From contig JBAWAP010000065.1 of assembly GCA_049589355.1 (NCBI GenBank), positions 1-21,501 of the forward strand: a stretch of DNA of 21,501 nt, in the 5' to 3' direction. Numbering within the stretch: the first letter of the stretch is position 1; each line of letters opens with the position of its first letter. Made by a program: the position numbers and the translations under genes. The notes beneath the pieces are model-generated. The model saw only the letters and a list, made by a program, of their open reading frames with translations, did no database searches and was not told where the DNA came from. Shown here in pieces: positions 7,475 to 13,725 of the stretch. Origin of the DNA: JBAWAP01 sp049589355. Lineage in GTDB: Bacteria; Chloroflexota; Anaerolineae; VGOG01.

Positions 7475-7728
7475 ACGACATTGATGTGCGCGACGTGACG
7501 CGCGTCCATCTGCGCCAACGGACCGGCATCGCGCTGCAGGACACCTTCCTGTTCAGCACGATCACCTCATTCGTCATCGCCCATCGGCTGAGCACCATCC
7601 GCAATGCCGATCAGGTGATCGTGCTGGAGGAAGGCCGCATCGTCGAGCGAGGCACGCACGAGGAATTGCTGGCCGCGCGGGGCCTGTACTACGAGCTCTA
7701 CAACAGCCAGTTCCGGCGACAGGTGTGA
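7471..7728 (+). pseudogene. Remnant of a third ABC exporter ATPase domain
   Basis: An in-frame stretch reading LNDIDVRDVTRVHLRQ then TGIALQDTFLFSTIT matches the Q-loop part of an exporter ATPase. It jumps directly to SFVIAHRLSTIRNADQ and the normal C-terminus (LYNSQFRRQV). About 95-100 residues holding the signature and Walker B, and everything N-terminal of the Q-loop, are missing, so it cannot hydrolyse ATP. It begins exactly where the preceding ABC gene ends, overlapping its stop in another frame. It therefore looks like the residue of a tandem copy removed by recombination. An apparent 80-residue frame starting at GTG 7486 is this fragment, not a real gene. Confidence 0.8.
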
Positions 7729-7773
7729 CCCTCCCTGTACGTCTCTGCCAGCAAACAACTTCGAGTTAACTTA

Positions 7774-8814
7774 GAGCCTATCCTAAAATTCGGTAGCGGT
7801 TTGGACTCATAAGGCGAGCACGTAGGTTGACAAATTCGTCAACCTGTGTTATTCAGGTGGTCATCCTACAGAGATAAGGAGACCGCGTGATGAAAGCCAA
7901 ACCGCACAGACATTCCCGACAACCCTCCAAGAGGCACCGAAAGAAACGTCTTACACGTGCAGAGAAGATCAAAAAACAGGCACGCCGTGAAAAGCGTCTG
8001 GCGACCATCTGGCGCGTGCCGGATGACTTGTGGACGCTCATCCAACTGTTGTTGCCGCCCGAGAAAGCGTTGGGGACGGTGGGACGGCCCGTGGTACCCT
8101 TCCGCACTGTGCTGGATGGCATTCTGTACGTTCTGCGCACCGGGTGTCAATGGAAAGCCGTGCCCCAGGAGTTCGGGTCGGGGAGCACCTGCCACAAGCG
8201 TTTTCAGGAATGGGTCAAGGCCGGTGGTGTCTTTCAGAAAGCCTGGAAATTGCTCTTGCATCGCTACGATGAACTGCGCGGGATTCAGTGGACGTGGCAA
8301 TCGGTGGACAGCAAGAGCGTTCCAGCCCCCTTGGGCGGAGAGGATACCGGGCCCAATCCTACCGACCGCGGCAAGTCTGGCAGCAAACGGCACTTGCTGG
8401 TAGACGGTCGGGGTGCTCCATTGTCTGCTGTGGTCACGGGGGCGAATGACACCGATATGAAGACCAACCCAACGGTGCTGGATGAGGTGGTCATCGAACG
8501 TCCACAGTCCACGCCAGAGGAGCCTCAACACCTGTGTGAGGACAAAGGCTATGACTATCCCGAATGCCGACAGCAGGCGCTTGAACGGGGTTATACCCCG
8601 CACATTCCCCGCAAGGGTACTGATCCGAGTGCGATACCTGCTGGCGAAAAACGACATCCTGCCCGTCGGTGGGTGGTTGAGCGCACTCACTCGTGGCACA
8701 ACTGCTTGCGCAAACTTCGGGTGCGTTGGGAGAAGAAAACTGAGAACTGGGAAGGCTTGTGGCATTTCGCTACCTGCCTCACCATCTACCGGATGATAAT
8801 TTTAGGATAGGCTC
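7774..8814 (+). mobile_element. Complete IS5-family insertion sequence (1041 bp)
   Basis: Perfect 17-bp terminal inverted repeats begin GAGCCTATCCTAAAATT (7774-7790) and end with its complement (8798-8814). The element is flanked by the 3-bp direct repeat TTA (7771-7773 and 8815-8817), which fits the TNA targets of IS5-family subgroups. It carries one transposase gene whose stop lies inside the right repeat. An 8-bp hairpin AGGTTGAC/GTCAACCT (7824-7831, 7838-7845) lies between the left end and the transposase and may limit read-through. Ends and open frame are intact, so it is probably recent and potentially active. Confidence 0.9.
7890..8810 (+). CDS. IS5-family DDE transposase
   Basis: 306 residues from ATG 7890, with AAGGAG eight bases upstream; a GTG at 7887 is an alternative start. 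The N-terminal 45 residues are strongly basic, followed by the helical region typical of IS5/IS427/IS1031 transposases (GRPVVPFRTVLDGILYVLRT, residues about 64-83). The DDE triad is visible: D140 (SVDSKSV), D218 (CEDKGYD) and E264 (WVVERTHSW), with 77 residues between the Asps and 45 between D218 and E264, and the conserved Arg/Lys-rich stretch after the Glu. Full length and uninterrupted. It would carry out cut-and-paste transposition between the 17-bp ends. Confidence 0.93.
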   Translation: MKAKPHRHSRQPSKRHRKKRLTRAEKIKKQARREKRLATIWRVPDDLWTLIQLLLPPEKALGTVGRPVVPFRTVLDGILYVLRTGCQWKAVPQEFGSGSTCHKRFQEWVKAGGVFQKAWKLLLHRYDELRGIQWTWQSVDSKSVPAPLGGEDTGPNPTDRGKSGSKRHLLVDGRGAPLSAVVTGANDTDMKTNPTVLDEVVIERPQSTPEEPQHLCEDKGYDYPECRQQALERGYTPHIPRKGTDPSAIPAGEKRHPARRWVVERTHSWHNCLRKLRVRWEKKTENWEGLWHFATCLTIYRMIILG

Positions 8815-8821
8815 TTAGTAT

Positions 8822-8869
8822 GACCCGATCAGTATCAGTGATCAGAGGCTGCGAGAGCTGGGCTGGTGA
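8822..8869 (+). pseudogene. 3' tail of a second zincin-like metallopeptidase gene
   Basis: The in-frame residues ISDQRLRELGW followed by TGA are identical to the C-terminus of the intact metallopeptidase at 10933-11298. The downstream hairpin is also shared. Everything upstream of the last 11-13 codons, including HExxH, is missing: an in-frame stop lies at 8816-8818 and the IS element just before it. The TTA duplication around the IS shows that the deletion predates the IS insertion. Confidence 0.75.
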
Positions 8870-8882
8870 GCCAGTCAGGAGG

Positions 8883-8921
8883 AAGGCCACCTGTGGTAGT
8901 CGCACAGGTGGCCTTGTTCTT
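8883..8921 (+). terminator. Intrinsic terminator of the metallopeptidase remnant
   Basis: A perfect 13-bp stem AAGGCCACCTGTG (8883-8895) with CACAGGTGGCCTT (8903-8915), then GTTCTT. It is homologous to the hairpin at 11312-11344 behind the intact gene. Confidence 0.7.
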
Positions 8922-9060
8922 AACAGACAGGCTGAAATATGGCAGTGTACTCAAGTACTTGAGAATTCAGGCGTAGTAGTAAGCGTCTCCAGACGCCGAA
9001 ATCGGGCTCGTCCCTGAGAAACAACCTGCTTTGGTAACTGCTCAGCCCGAGGGTATTGTC

Positions 9061-9244
9061 GTCATTGCGAGGAGCACAGCGACGAAGCAATCTCAACCGA
9101 TGGCACAAGGAGATTGCTTCGCTTCGCTACTCAGAAACTCGGGGGGCGACCAGACTTCCGAAGTCTCGGAGACTTCGGAAGTCTGCCCGCCAGTTTCTGC
9201 CCCCTACGGATGGCGCGATGCGCCATGGAAGACTCGCAATGACA
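9061..9244. repeat. GTCATTGCGAG palindromic repeat, copy 1 (expanded)
   Basis: The outer arms are GTCATTGCGAG and CTCGCAATGAC; inner arms GAAGCAATCTC and GAGATTGCTTC. Copies 2 (10697-10776) and 3 (21326-21404) share both arm pairs. This copy is longer because of extra sequence between the inner and right arms, including the palindrome at 9151-9185. Confidence 0.75.
9151..9185. repeat. 35-bp near-perfect palindrome
   Basis: Arms 9151-9167 and 9169-9185 are perfectly complementary over 17 bp around a single central G, built from two AGACTTCCGAAGTCT-like half-palindromes. It lies in the expanded part of repeat copy 1. Confidence 0.7.
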
Positions 9245-9357
9245 GTTGAGCCTAATAACACCTTCTGTGGCTGTTCAGCCTGAGCAGTTACCTGCTTTGA
9301 ATACCGAGAGGACGAGCTCAACACGTGCACCTAGCGAGAGATCGTAGACTCCCTGAT

Positions 9358-10350
9358 CTAGCCATCCGGCAGCTCAAACTCTGCCATGACAGGCGCGTGG
9401 TCCGACTCCGGGTACTTCTGCTCGGTCGCAAAGGCAACCGATTCGTCATGCAACAACTCGTTGTGGATCTCAGAACCCTTGTAGTAGGCCAACAACGACC
9501 GGGATACCAGCAGATGGTCTATCATACTCCCCTTGCCAAGGTGTAACAGTGAGAAACGAGAAGGCTCAGGAATGGTCCGCTCACAGGGCACCATGACGCG
9601 TGTGGCCAACCTGCCATTGCCTGTATTCTCGACGTCACCTCGGATGGCCTCCACAGGCACTTCATCGAGGTCTGCATTGAAATCGCCACAGACGACGATC
9701 AGCGCGTCCTCATCCTCATCGAATAGCTTATCAATGAGCATCCGGGTTTCCAGGGCCTGGCCGACGCGCTTCATTGAGGAGAGGAAGAATCCCTCAGCCC
9801 AGCCGGAGGCGGTCTTCCACGTGTACGTGTCCACCTTCTGTCCTTCGATGTACGAGGGCCGCCGGGACTTTAAGTGTAGGTTGATGACGTGGAGAACCTT
9901 ATTGTCATCTAGCTCAACCTTGGCGTGCAGGATCGGTCGCTCCCACGTGATCTCCTTGGCCTCGTGCTCCTCCGGCTGCACCGTTACTCTTTGGTAGCTA
10001 GGGGCAGGTGCGTAGTCATGCTTGTACTGATGGTGCTCAGTGATTTCGTAGCGGCTTAGGATGACGAGGTTGCGCTCGTCGTAGACCTGCGTACCGTCCG
10101 TGGTCATCGTAGAGACCCTGTGGTAGCCGGCGTAGGGTGTACTTGCCAGGAGCCTCTCCAGCGCCAGCAGACGACGAGGGTGTCCCGGCTCCTCCTGGCC
10201 ATTGACCTCTTGGAGGCACAGGATATCGGCATTGAGTCTGACGAGTTGGGGCCGCATCACGGCGATGCGCTCATCTAGCGTCGGCTTTTGGCCGGGCTTA
10301 TCGTCAAGATTCTCCAAGTTAAACGTGGCAATGCATAATTTGATTGGCAT
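9358..10350 (-). CDS. Endonuclease/exonuclease/phosphatase family protein (330 aa)
   Basis: The start is ATG at 10350 behind CAGGAGG. The fold is that of DNase I/exonuclease III-like metal-dependent phosphodiesterases. It has N11 and the nearby LENL at the start, E48 in LQEVNG (metal ligand), N157/H159 in INLHLKSR, D223/N225 in CGDFNAD and D317/H318 in ESDHAPV. All expected catalytic positions are present and the length is normal for a secreted-type nuclease or phosphatase domain. There is no signal peptide, so it is presumably cytoplasmic. Substrate (nucleic acid, phosphoinositide or other phosphodiester) cannot be assigned. It is transcribed alone from the promoter at 10554-10582 with a leader of about 200 bases. 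Confidence 0.88.
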   Translation of the reverse strand: MPIKLCIATFNLENLDDKPGQKPTLDERIAVMRPQLVRLNADILCLQEVNGQEEPGHPRRLLALERLLASTPYAGYHRVSTMTTDGTQVYDERNLVILSRYEITEHHQYKHDYAPAPSYQRVTVQPEEHEAKEITWERPILHAKVELDDNKVLHVINLHLKSRRPSYIEGQKVDTYTWKTASGWAEGFFLSSMKRVGQALETRMLIDKLFDEDEDALIVVCGDFNADLDEVPVEAIRGDVENTGNGRLATRVMVPCERTIPEPSRFSLLHLGKGSMIDHLLVSRSLLAYYKGSEIHNELLHDESVAFATEQKYPESDHAPVMAEFELPDG

Positions 10351-10514
10351 GTTTTCCTCCTGAAGTTCTGAATGACGGCCTCAAGTAATCCCTGCCCCTG
10401 CACCGGGTCAGAGAAGACCTGAGGGTGATTCACCTCGAGCTGCCAGATCGAAAGGCGATAGGAGTAGCCAGCCTTTCGATCCTCGGCAGTCAGAGAGAGA
10501 GGCAGACGTTGCAT
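10351..10514 (-). pseudogene. Possible gene fragment in the leader of the nuclease gene
   Basis: From ATG 10514 the minus strand reads MQRLPLSLTAEDRKAGYSYR, then LSIWQLEVNHPQVFSDPVQG, running into the nuclease gene in another frame. The composition is protein-like, and the phrase resembles, from memory, a conserved stretch of a longer uncharacterised bacterial protein (sequences with LSxLQxExxxTQVFDxPxxGRxFFExVI). There is no good ribosome site and no proper end. I read it as the remnant of a gene that now forms part of the 5' leader; low certainty. Confidence 0.3.
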
Positions 10515-10553
10515 CCACTTGTTGAAGGGCAAAGCTTCGTTAGTATTTAGTAT

Positions 10554-10582
10554 ATTATACCAGATTTCAGCTCGTTTTGCAA
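10554..10582 (-). promoter_or_regulatory. Promoter of the nuclease gene
   Basis: TTGCAA at 10582-10577, a 17-base spacer and a perfect TATAAT at 10559-10554, minus strand. The spacer closely matches that of the promoter at 3064-3092. Confidence 0.7.
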
Positions 10583-10696
10583 TAGCAGAGCCGCCCTTTT
10601 GGAAAGCTTTGCATGTTAGCACCTGGTTAAGGCGAACGGAAGTGGGGCCGCTTATCTTTACTTATCGCTAGGTGCATTATCTGGTTTGGGGCAAAT

Positions 10697-10776
10697 GTCA
10701 TTGCGAGCGAAGCGAAGCAATCTCCTCTCCTGCATTTGGGGATTGCTTCGTCGCAAAAAGCGCTCCTCGCAATGAC
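10697..10776. repeat. GTCATTGCGAG palindromic repeat, copy 2
   Basis: Compact 80-bp copy: GTCATTGCGAG (10697-10707) and CTCGCAATGAC (10766-10776), with GAAGCAATCTCC and GGGGATTGCTTC inside. It is framed by TTTGGGG (10685-10691) and CCCCAAA (10802-10808), a further short inverted repeat. Confidence 0.8.
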
Positions 10777-10836
10777 AGACGGTGTCAACCCTCGGTCTCG
10801 CCCCCAAATTGAAATACACCTTTATCGCTGTCGCCC

Positions 10837-10865
10837 TTGCCCCTTTGCAAAGCCTGAAGTATAAT
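10837..10865 (+). promoter_or_regulatory. Promoter of the metallopeptidase gene
   Basis: TTGCCC (10837-10842), a 17-base spacer and a perfect TATAAT (10860-10865), plus strand. Start of transcription is expected near 10872, giving a leader of about 60 bases. Confidence 0.7.
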
Positions 10866-10932
10866 ACAAGCAGTGAAGGCTAAGCCCCTTTTGATATCAG
10901 GTCCTATTCTGTACCTTTCGGATTAGACTAAT

Positions 10933-11298
10933 ATGACTCGAGAGGAATTCGAGGCCCTCGTAGCCGAGGCCCTAGCCGATTTACCGTCAGAGATCCTGGA
11001 GCGAATGGACAACGTGGCCGTAACTGTGGCCTATTGGCCCAGCCGCGCCCAGCTTGCTCGTGCCGGAGTGAAGTCCCCTAACGCCCTCTTGGGACTCTAC
11101 GAGGGAGTTCCGCTGACCAAGCGCGGTGCTGGATACGGCATGGTCCCCCCAGACCGCATCACCCTCTTTCAAGGGCCGCTCGAGGCGGCTTGCCGCACTT
11201 TGACTGCCATCCGAGAACAGGTGAAGCGTACAGTCATCCACGAAGTGGGCCATCACTTCGGCATCAGCGATCAGAGGCTACGGGAGCTTGGCTGGTGA
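10933..11298 (+). CDS. Zincin-like metallopeptidase family protein (121 aa)
   Basis: The small size and the C-terminal zinc motif HEVGHHFGISD (H103, E104, H107, D113 as likely third ligand) match the short predicted metalloproteases of the zincin-like metallopeptidase type 1 family (Pfam PF06262, formerly DUF1025). A Gly/Pro-rich middle with LLGLYEGVPL is typical of the family. It has no signal peptide, so it is a cytoplasmic protein; its substrate is not known. The start codon lacks a recognisable Shine-Dalgarno, though a clear promoter lies upstream. It faces the glycosylase gene and shares a hairpin terminator with it. A truncated copy of its 3' end lies at 8822-8869. Confidence 0.9.
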   Translation: MTREEFEALVAEALADLPSEILERMDNVAVTVAYWPSRAQLARAGVKSPNALLGLYEGVPLTKRGAGYGMVPPDRITLFQGPLEAACRTLTAIREQVKRTVIHEVGHHFGISDQRLRELGW

Positions 11299-11311
11299 GC
11301 CAGCCAAGAAG

Positions 11312-11349
11312 AAGGCCACCTGCGCTAGTCGCATAGGTGGCCTTGTTAT
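11312..11349. terminator. Bidirectional intrinsic terminator
   Basis: AAGGCCACCT (11312-11321) pairs with AGGTGGCCTT (11335-11344). It is followed by TTGTTATT on the plus strand and TTCTTCTT on the minus strand, so it can end both the metallopeptidase and the glycosylase transcripts. Confidence 0.7.
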
Positions 11350-11351
11350 TG

Positions 11352-11939
11352 CTAACGTGACACGAAGTCATTGCCCTGGAGGTAGAAGCGCCAGGGGACG
11401 CTCCTGGCCAGCTCATCGGCCTTGATGCCGATGCGCGGGCTGGCCCCGATTTCCTCCTGGGCCACCATTCGGCCCTCCTCGATGAATAGCGCTTCGCCAG
11501 TGCAAAGGTCCATCCCGTTGAAGCCCCTTTCGATGGCCAAGGCCTGGCAGAGCTTGGCCGGCCCATTGGCCAGCTCCCTATCAGGTTTACCGGGGCGATG
11601 GCGGCGCATGATTTCCAGGCCCTCCAGTGGCTCGAGGGCCCGGATCAGCACCGCAGCAGGAAAGCCCTCTTCCTCGGTTACGACGTTGAGGCAGTGATGC
11701 ATCCCGTAGATGAAGTAGACGTAGGCGTGGCCGGGTGGGCCGTACATCGCCTCGTTGCGCGGGGTGCGCCCTCGGGCAGCATGGCAGGCTGCATCGCCCT
11801 CGCCGATGTAGGCCTCCACCTCCACGATGAGGCCCGAGAGACGCTGACCATCCATAGCCCTCACCAGCCGCTTGCCCAGCAATTCCCGTGCCACCTTCAG
11901 GGTGCTTCGCCGGTAGAAATCCCGCCTCAGCCTGCCCAT
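11352..11939 (-). CDS. mpg: 3-methyladenine DNA glycosylase, AAG/MPG family (195 aa)
   Basis: A base-excision repair enzyme that removes alkylated purines such as 3-methyladenine from DNA. Family hallmarks appear in order: DFYRRSTLKVARELLGKRLV (7-26), VEVEAYIGEGDAACHAARG with E42 in the EAYxG catalytic motif, GRTPRNEAMYGPPGHAYVYF, YGMHHCLNVV, and NGPAKLCQAL near the middle. The length of 195 residues is normal and no key residue is missing. Its ATG shares one base with the stop of the upstream kinase gene (TGATG), with GGAGG inside the kinase's end, so the two are co-translated in one operon. The link between the functions is not obvious. No leader peptide; acts in the cytoplasm on DNA. Confidence 0.94.
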   Translation of the reverse strand: MGRLRRDFYRRSTLKVARELLGKRLVRAMDGQRLSGLIVEVEAYIGEGDAACHAARGRTPRNEAMYGPPGHAYVYFIYGMHHCLNVVTEEEGFPAAVLIRALEPLEGLEIMRRHRPGKPDRELANGPAKLCQALAIERGFNGMDLCTGEALFIEEGRMVAQEEIGASPRIGIKADELARSVPWRFYLQGNDFVSR

Positions 11940-12475
11940 CAGTCCTCCAGGTATTCCAGGCCGTGCACGACTTCCTCTACCACTTGATCAATGGTGAGGC
12001 GGTCAGTGTGGACTGTCCAGTCGGCGATGGCATAGTAAGGCTGACGAATCTCCTTGAACATCGAAATCCGCCACACGGGATCATCGCCCTTGAGAAGAGC
12101 GTCGGCCACCGAGCTGGTCCCCTCGGCCTGAGCTCTGCGCAGCCGCTCGTAGATGGTGCGAGGCTTGGCTTCCAAGCAGACCACATGGCCGGCCTCGACC
12201 ATCAGATCGCGGTTCTCATCGAGCATAATGGCTCCGCCACCCACAGCAATGACTACACCTCGTCGGGTACATGCCTCCTCCAGAGCTTGGCGCTCCAGTT
12301 CCTCGAAGGCTTCACTACCATCTTTAGCGATGATCTCCGAGATGGGCTTGCCGGCCATTTCCTCGACACGCTGATCGGTATCAATGAATCCCCGGCTTAA
12401 CCTCTCAGCTAGCCGACGACCGACACACGTTTTGCCCGTGGCCGCGAAACCGATGAGAATGACGTTATCTTTCAC
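11939..12475 (-). CDS. Shikimate kinase-like P-loop kinase (178 aa)
   Basis: A NMP/shikimate-kinase fold: Walker A GFAATGKT (9-16), FIDTD (30-34), the triple glycine GGGA (79-82), a LID-like region around 115-135 and the C-terminal ExRQPYYAIADWTV that carries the helix with R144. The length (178) is that of AroK. However, the Arg of the FR motif that binds the shikimate carboxylate in AroK (position 58) is Glu here (AFEELE, E58), and the RP motif of the LID (TSSVADALL here) is missing. It could still be the organism's AroK, or a paralogue with another substrate. First gene of an operon with the glycosylase. The promoter at 12505-12533 lies just upstream; start ATG at 12475. Confidence 0.75.
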   Translation of the reverse strand: MKDNVILIGFAATGKTCVGRRLAERLSRGFIDTDQRVEEMAGKPISEIIAKDGSEAFEELERQALEEACTRRGVVIAVGGGAIMLDENRDLMVEAGHVVCLEAKPRTIYERLRRAQAEGTSSVADALLKGDDPVWRISMFKEIRQPYYAIADWTVHTDRLTIDQVVEEVVHGLEYLED

Positions 12476-12504
12476 GCGAAGTGCCCCCCTGGTTGCTGTT
12501 CATT

Positions 12505-12533
12505 ATTGTACCATACAGCTATCATAGAGGCAA
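12505..12533 (-). promoter_or_regulatory. Promoter of the kinase-glycosylase operon
   Basis: TTGCCT at 12533-12528, a 17-base spacer and TACAAT at 12510-12505, minus strand. Leader about 25 bases. Confidence 0.65.
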
Positions 12534-12549
12534 CACGGACACGTTGGTT

Positions 12550-12578
12550 TTGTCTGACAACTGAAGATGTAGTATAAT
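12550..12578 (+). promoter_or_regulatory. Promoter of the deacetylase-family gene
   Basis: TTGTCT (12550-12555), a 17-base spacer and a perfect TATAAT (12573-12578), plus strand. It is divergent from the kinase promoter 17 bases away. It places the transcription start near 12585, downstream of the ATG at 12580, which argues for the ATG at 12619 as true start. Confidence 0.7.
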
Positions 12579-12618
12579 CATGGGCAAACTCGCTGGATTG
12601 AGAATTGAGGGCAGAGCG

Positions 12619-13725
12619 ATGACCAAAGCAGCTTTCATCTGTTCACCAGGTTTGTGGCAGCAGGGCCACGGGGCAACCCATCCCCTTAAACCAGAGCGGT
12701 TGCAGCGCACATACGAGTTGTTAGCGGCTTATGGCGCTTTTGACAGCCAGGAGTCCATGCTGGTGGAGTCACGGCAGGCAACCCCTGAGGAACTTAGCCT
12801 CTTCCACACTGAAGAGTACATAGAAGTAGTGCACAGCTTGAGCCGGGGCGAGAGGAGGTTCAATCCCAGGCGCTACAACTTTGGCCCGGGTGACAATCCC
12901 GTCTTCCCCGAGATGTACGAGACGGAGGCGCTGAAGGTCGGATCTACTTTGATAGCGGCGGAGCTAGTAACCTCGGATCAGGTGGATGTGGCCTTCAGCT
13001 CTGGGGGAGGTATGCACCATGCCGGCCCAGCCTTTGCCTCAGGCTTCTGCGTCTTCAACGACGCTGCTGTAGCCATCCATTGGCTGCTGCAAAAGGGCCT
13101 GCGAGTAGCCTACATTGACATTGATGCCCATCACGGCGATGGGGTGCAAAATGCTTTCTACGAGACCGATAAGGTCCTCACCATTTCCCTCCATGAGACG
13201 GGCCTTTACCTGTTTCCCGGTACCGGGTTCGTCGAGGAGATGGGAAGAGACATGGGGCATGGATATGCCGCGAATCTCCCCCTTGCGCCTTACACCGACG
13301 ACGAGATCTATCTTTGGGCTTTTGAGGAAATCGTGCCGCCCTTGGTGAGGCGTTTCCAGCCAGATATCGTGGTCAGCCAGTTGGGGGTGGACACTCACTA
13401 CCGAGACCCACTCACCCACCTTTGTCTGACCACGTCTGGCTACGTAGCCGCCGTGACAACCATCAAAGAACAGGCCCCGCGCTGGCTGGCGCTGGGCGGC
13501 GGGGGGTACGATGTAGACGTGGTAGCCCGGTCTTGGACTTTGGCCTACGGTGTCATGTCAGGCCAAGAGTTCCCTGATTATCTGCCATCCGCCTACGTGG
13601 AGAAGTATGGCAAGGGTAGCTTGCGCGACCACGAAAAACCCAGCATTTCCTCTGAGCTTCGAGAGCAGGCCCGGCGCTATGCCGAGGCCGGTGTGACAGC
13701 TTTGAAGCGAGGGCTGGAGATCTAG
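12619..13725 (+). CDS. acuC: Histone deacetylase-family protein, AcuC-like (368 aa)
   Basis: A zinc-dependent deacylase of the arginase/deacetylase superfamily. Active-site residues are complete: GGGMHH with H133/H134, the zinc ligands D169 and H171 in DIDAHHGDG, the third ligand D258 in QLGVDTH, and catalytic Y297 in GGGGYD. This conservation, including FCVFNDAAVAI, is closest to the AcuC and class I HDAC-like bacterial enzymes that remove acetyl groups from proteins (acetyl-CoA synthetase in the classic case) or polyamines; the substrate here is not known. I chose ATG 12619 (GAGGG upstream) because ATG 12580 lies before the expected transcription start. Its stop overlaps that of the convergent surE gene by four bases (CTAG); no terminator is seen between them. 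Confidence 0.92.
   Translation: MTKAAFICSPGLWQQGHGATHPLKPERLQRTYELLAAYGAFDSQESMLVESRQATPEELSLFHTEEYIEVVHSLSRGERRFNPRRYNFGPGDNPVFPEMYETEALKVGSTLIAAELVTSDQVDVAFSSGGGMHHAGPAFASGFCVFNDAAVAIHWLLQKGLRVAYIDIDAHHGDGVQNAFYETDKVLTISLHETGLYLFPGTGFVEEMGRDMGHGYAANLPLAPYTDDEIYLWAFEEIVPPLVRRFQPDIVVSQLGVDTHYRDPLTHLCLTTSGYVAAVTTIKEQAPRWLALGGGGYDVDVVARSWTLAYGVMSGQEFPDYLPSAYVEKYGKGSLRDHEKPSISSELREQARRYAEAGVTALKRGLEI

Larger units (their letters stand above)
9024..9299. mobile_element. MITE-like element containing palindromic repeat copy 1
   Basis: A 10-base direct repeat ACCTGCTTTG (9024-9033 and 9290-9299) flanks a segment with inverted ends GGTAACTGCTCAG (9033-9045) and CTGAGCAGTTACC (9280-9292). Inside lies the GTCATTGCGAG...CTCGCAATGAC repeat (9061-9244). 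No coding sequence is convincing. It looks like a small non-autonomous element. Confidence 0.5.

Noticed and set aside
7866..8765. Minus-strand frame of 299 codons inside the IS element
   Set aside because: It is antisense to the intact DDE transposase, has no family motifs and no Shine-Dalgarno.
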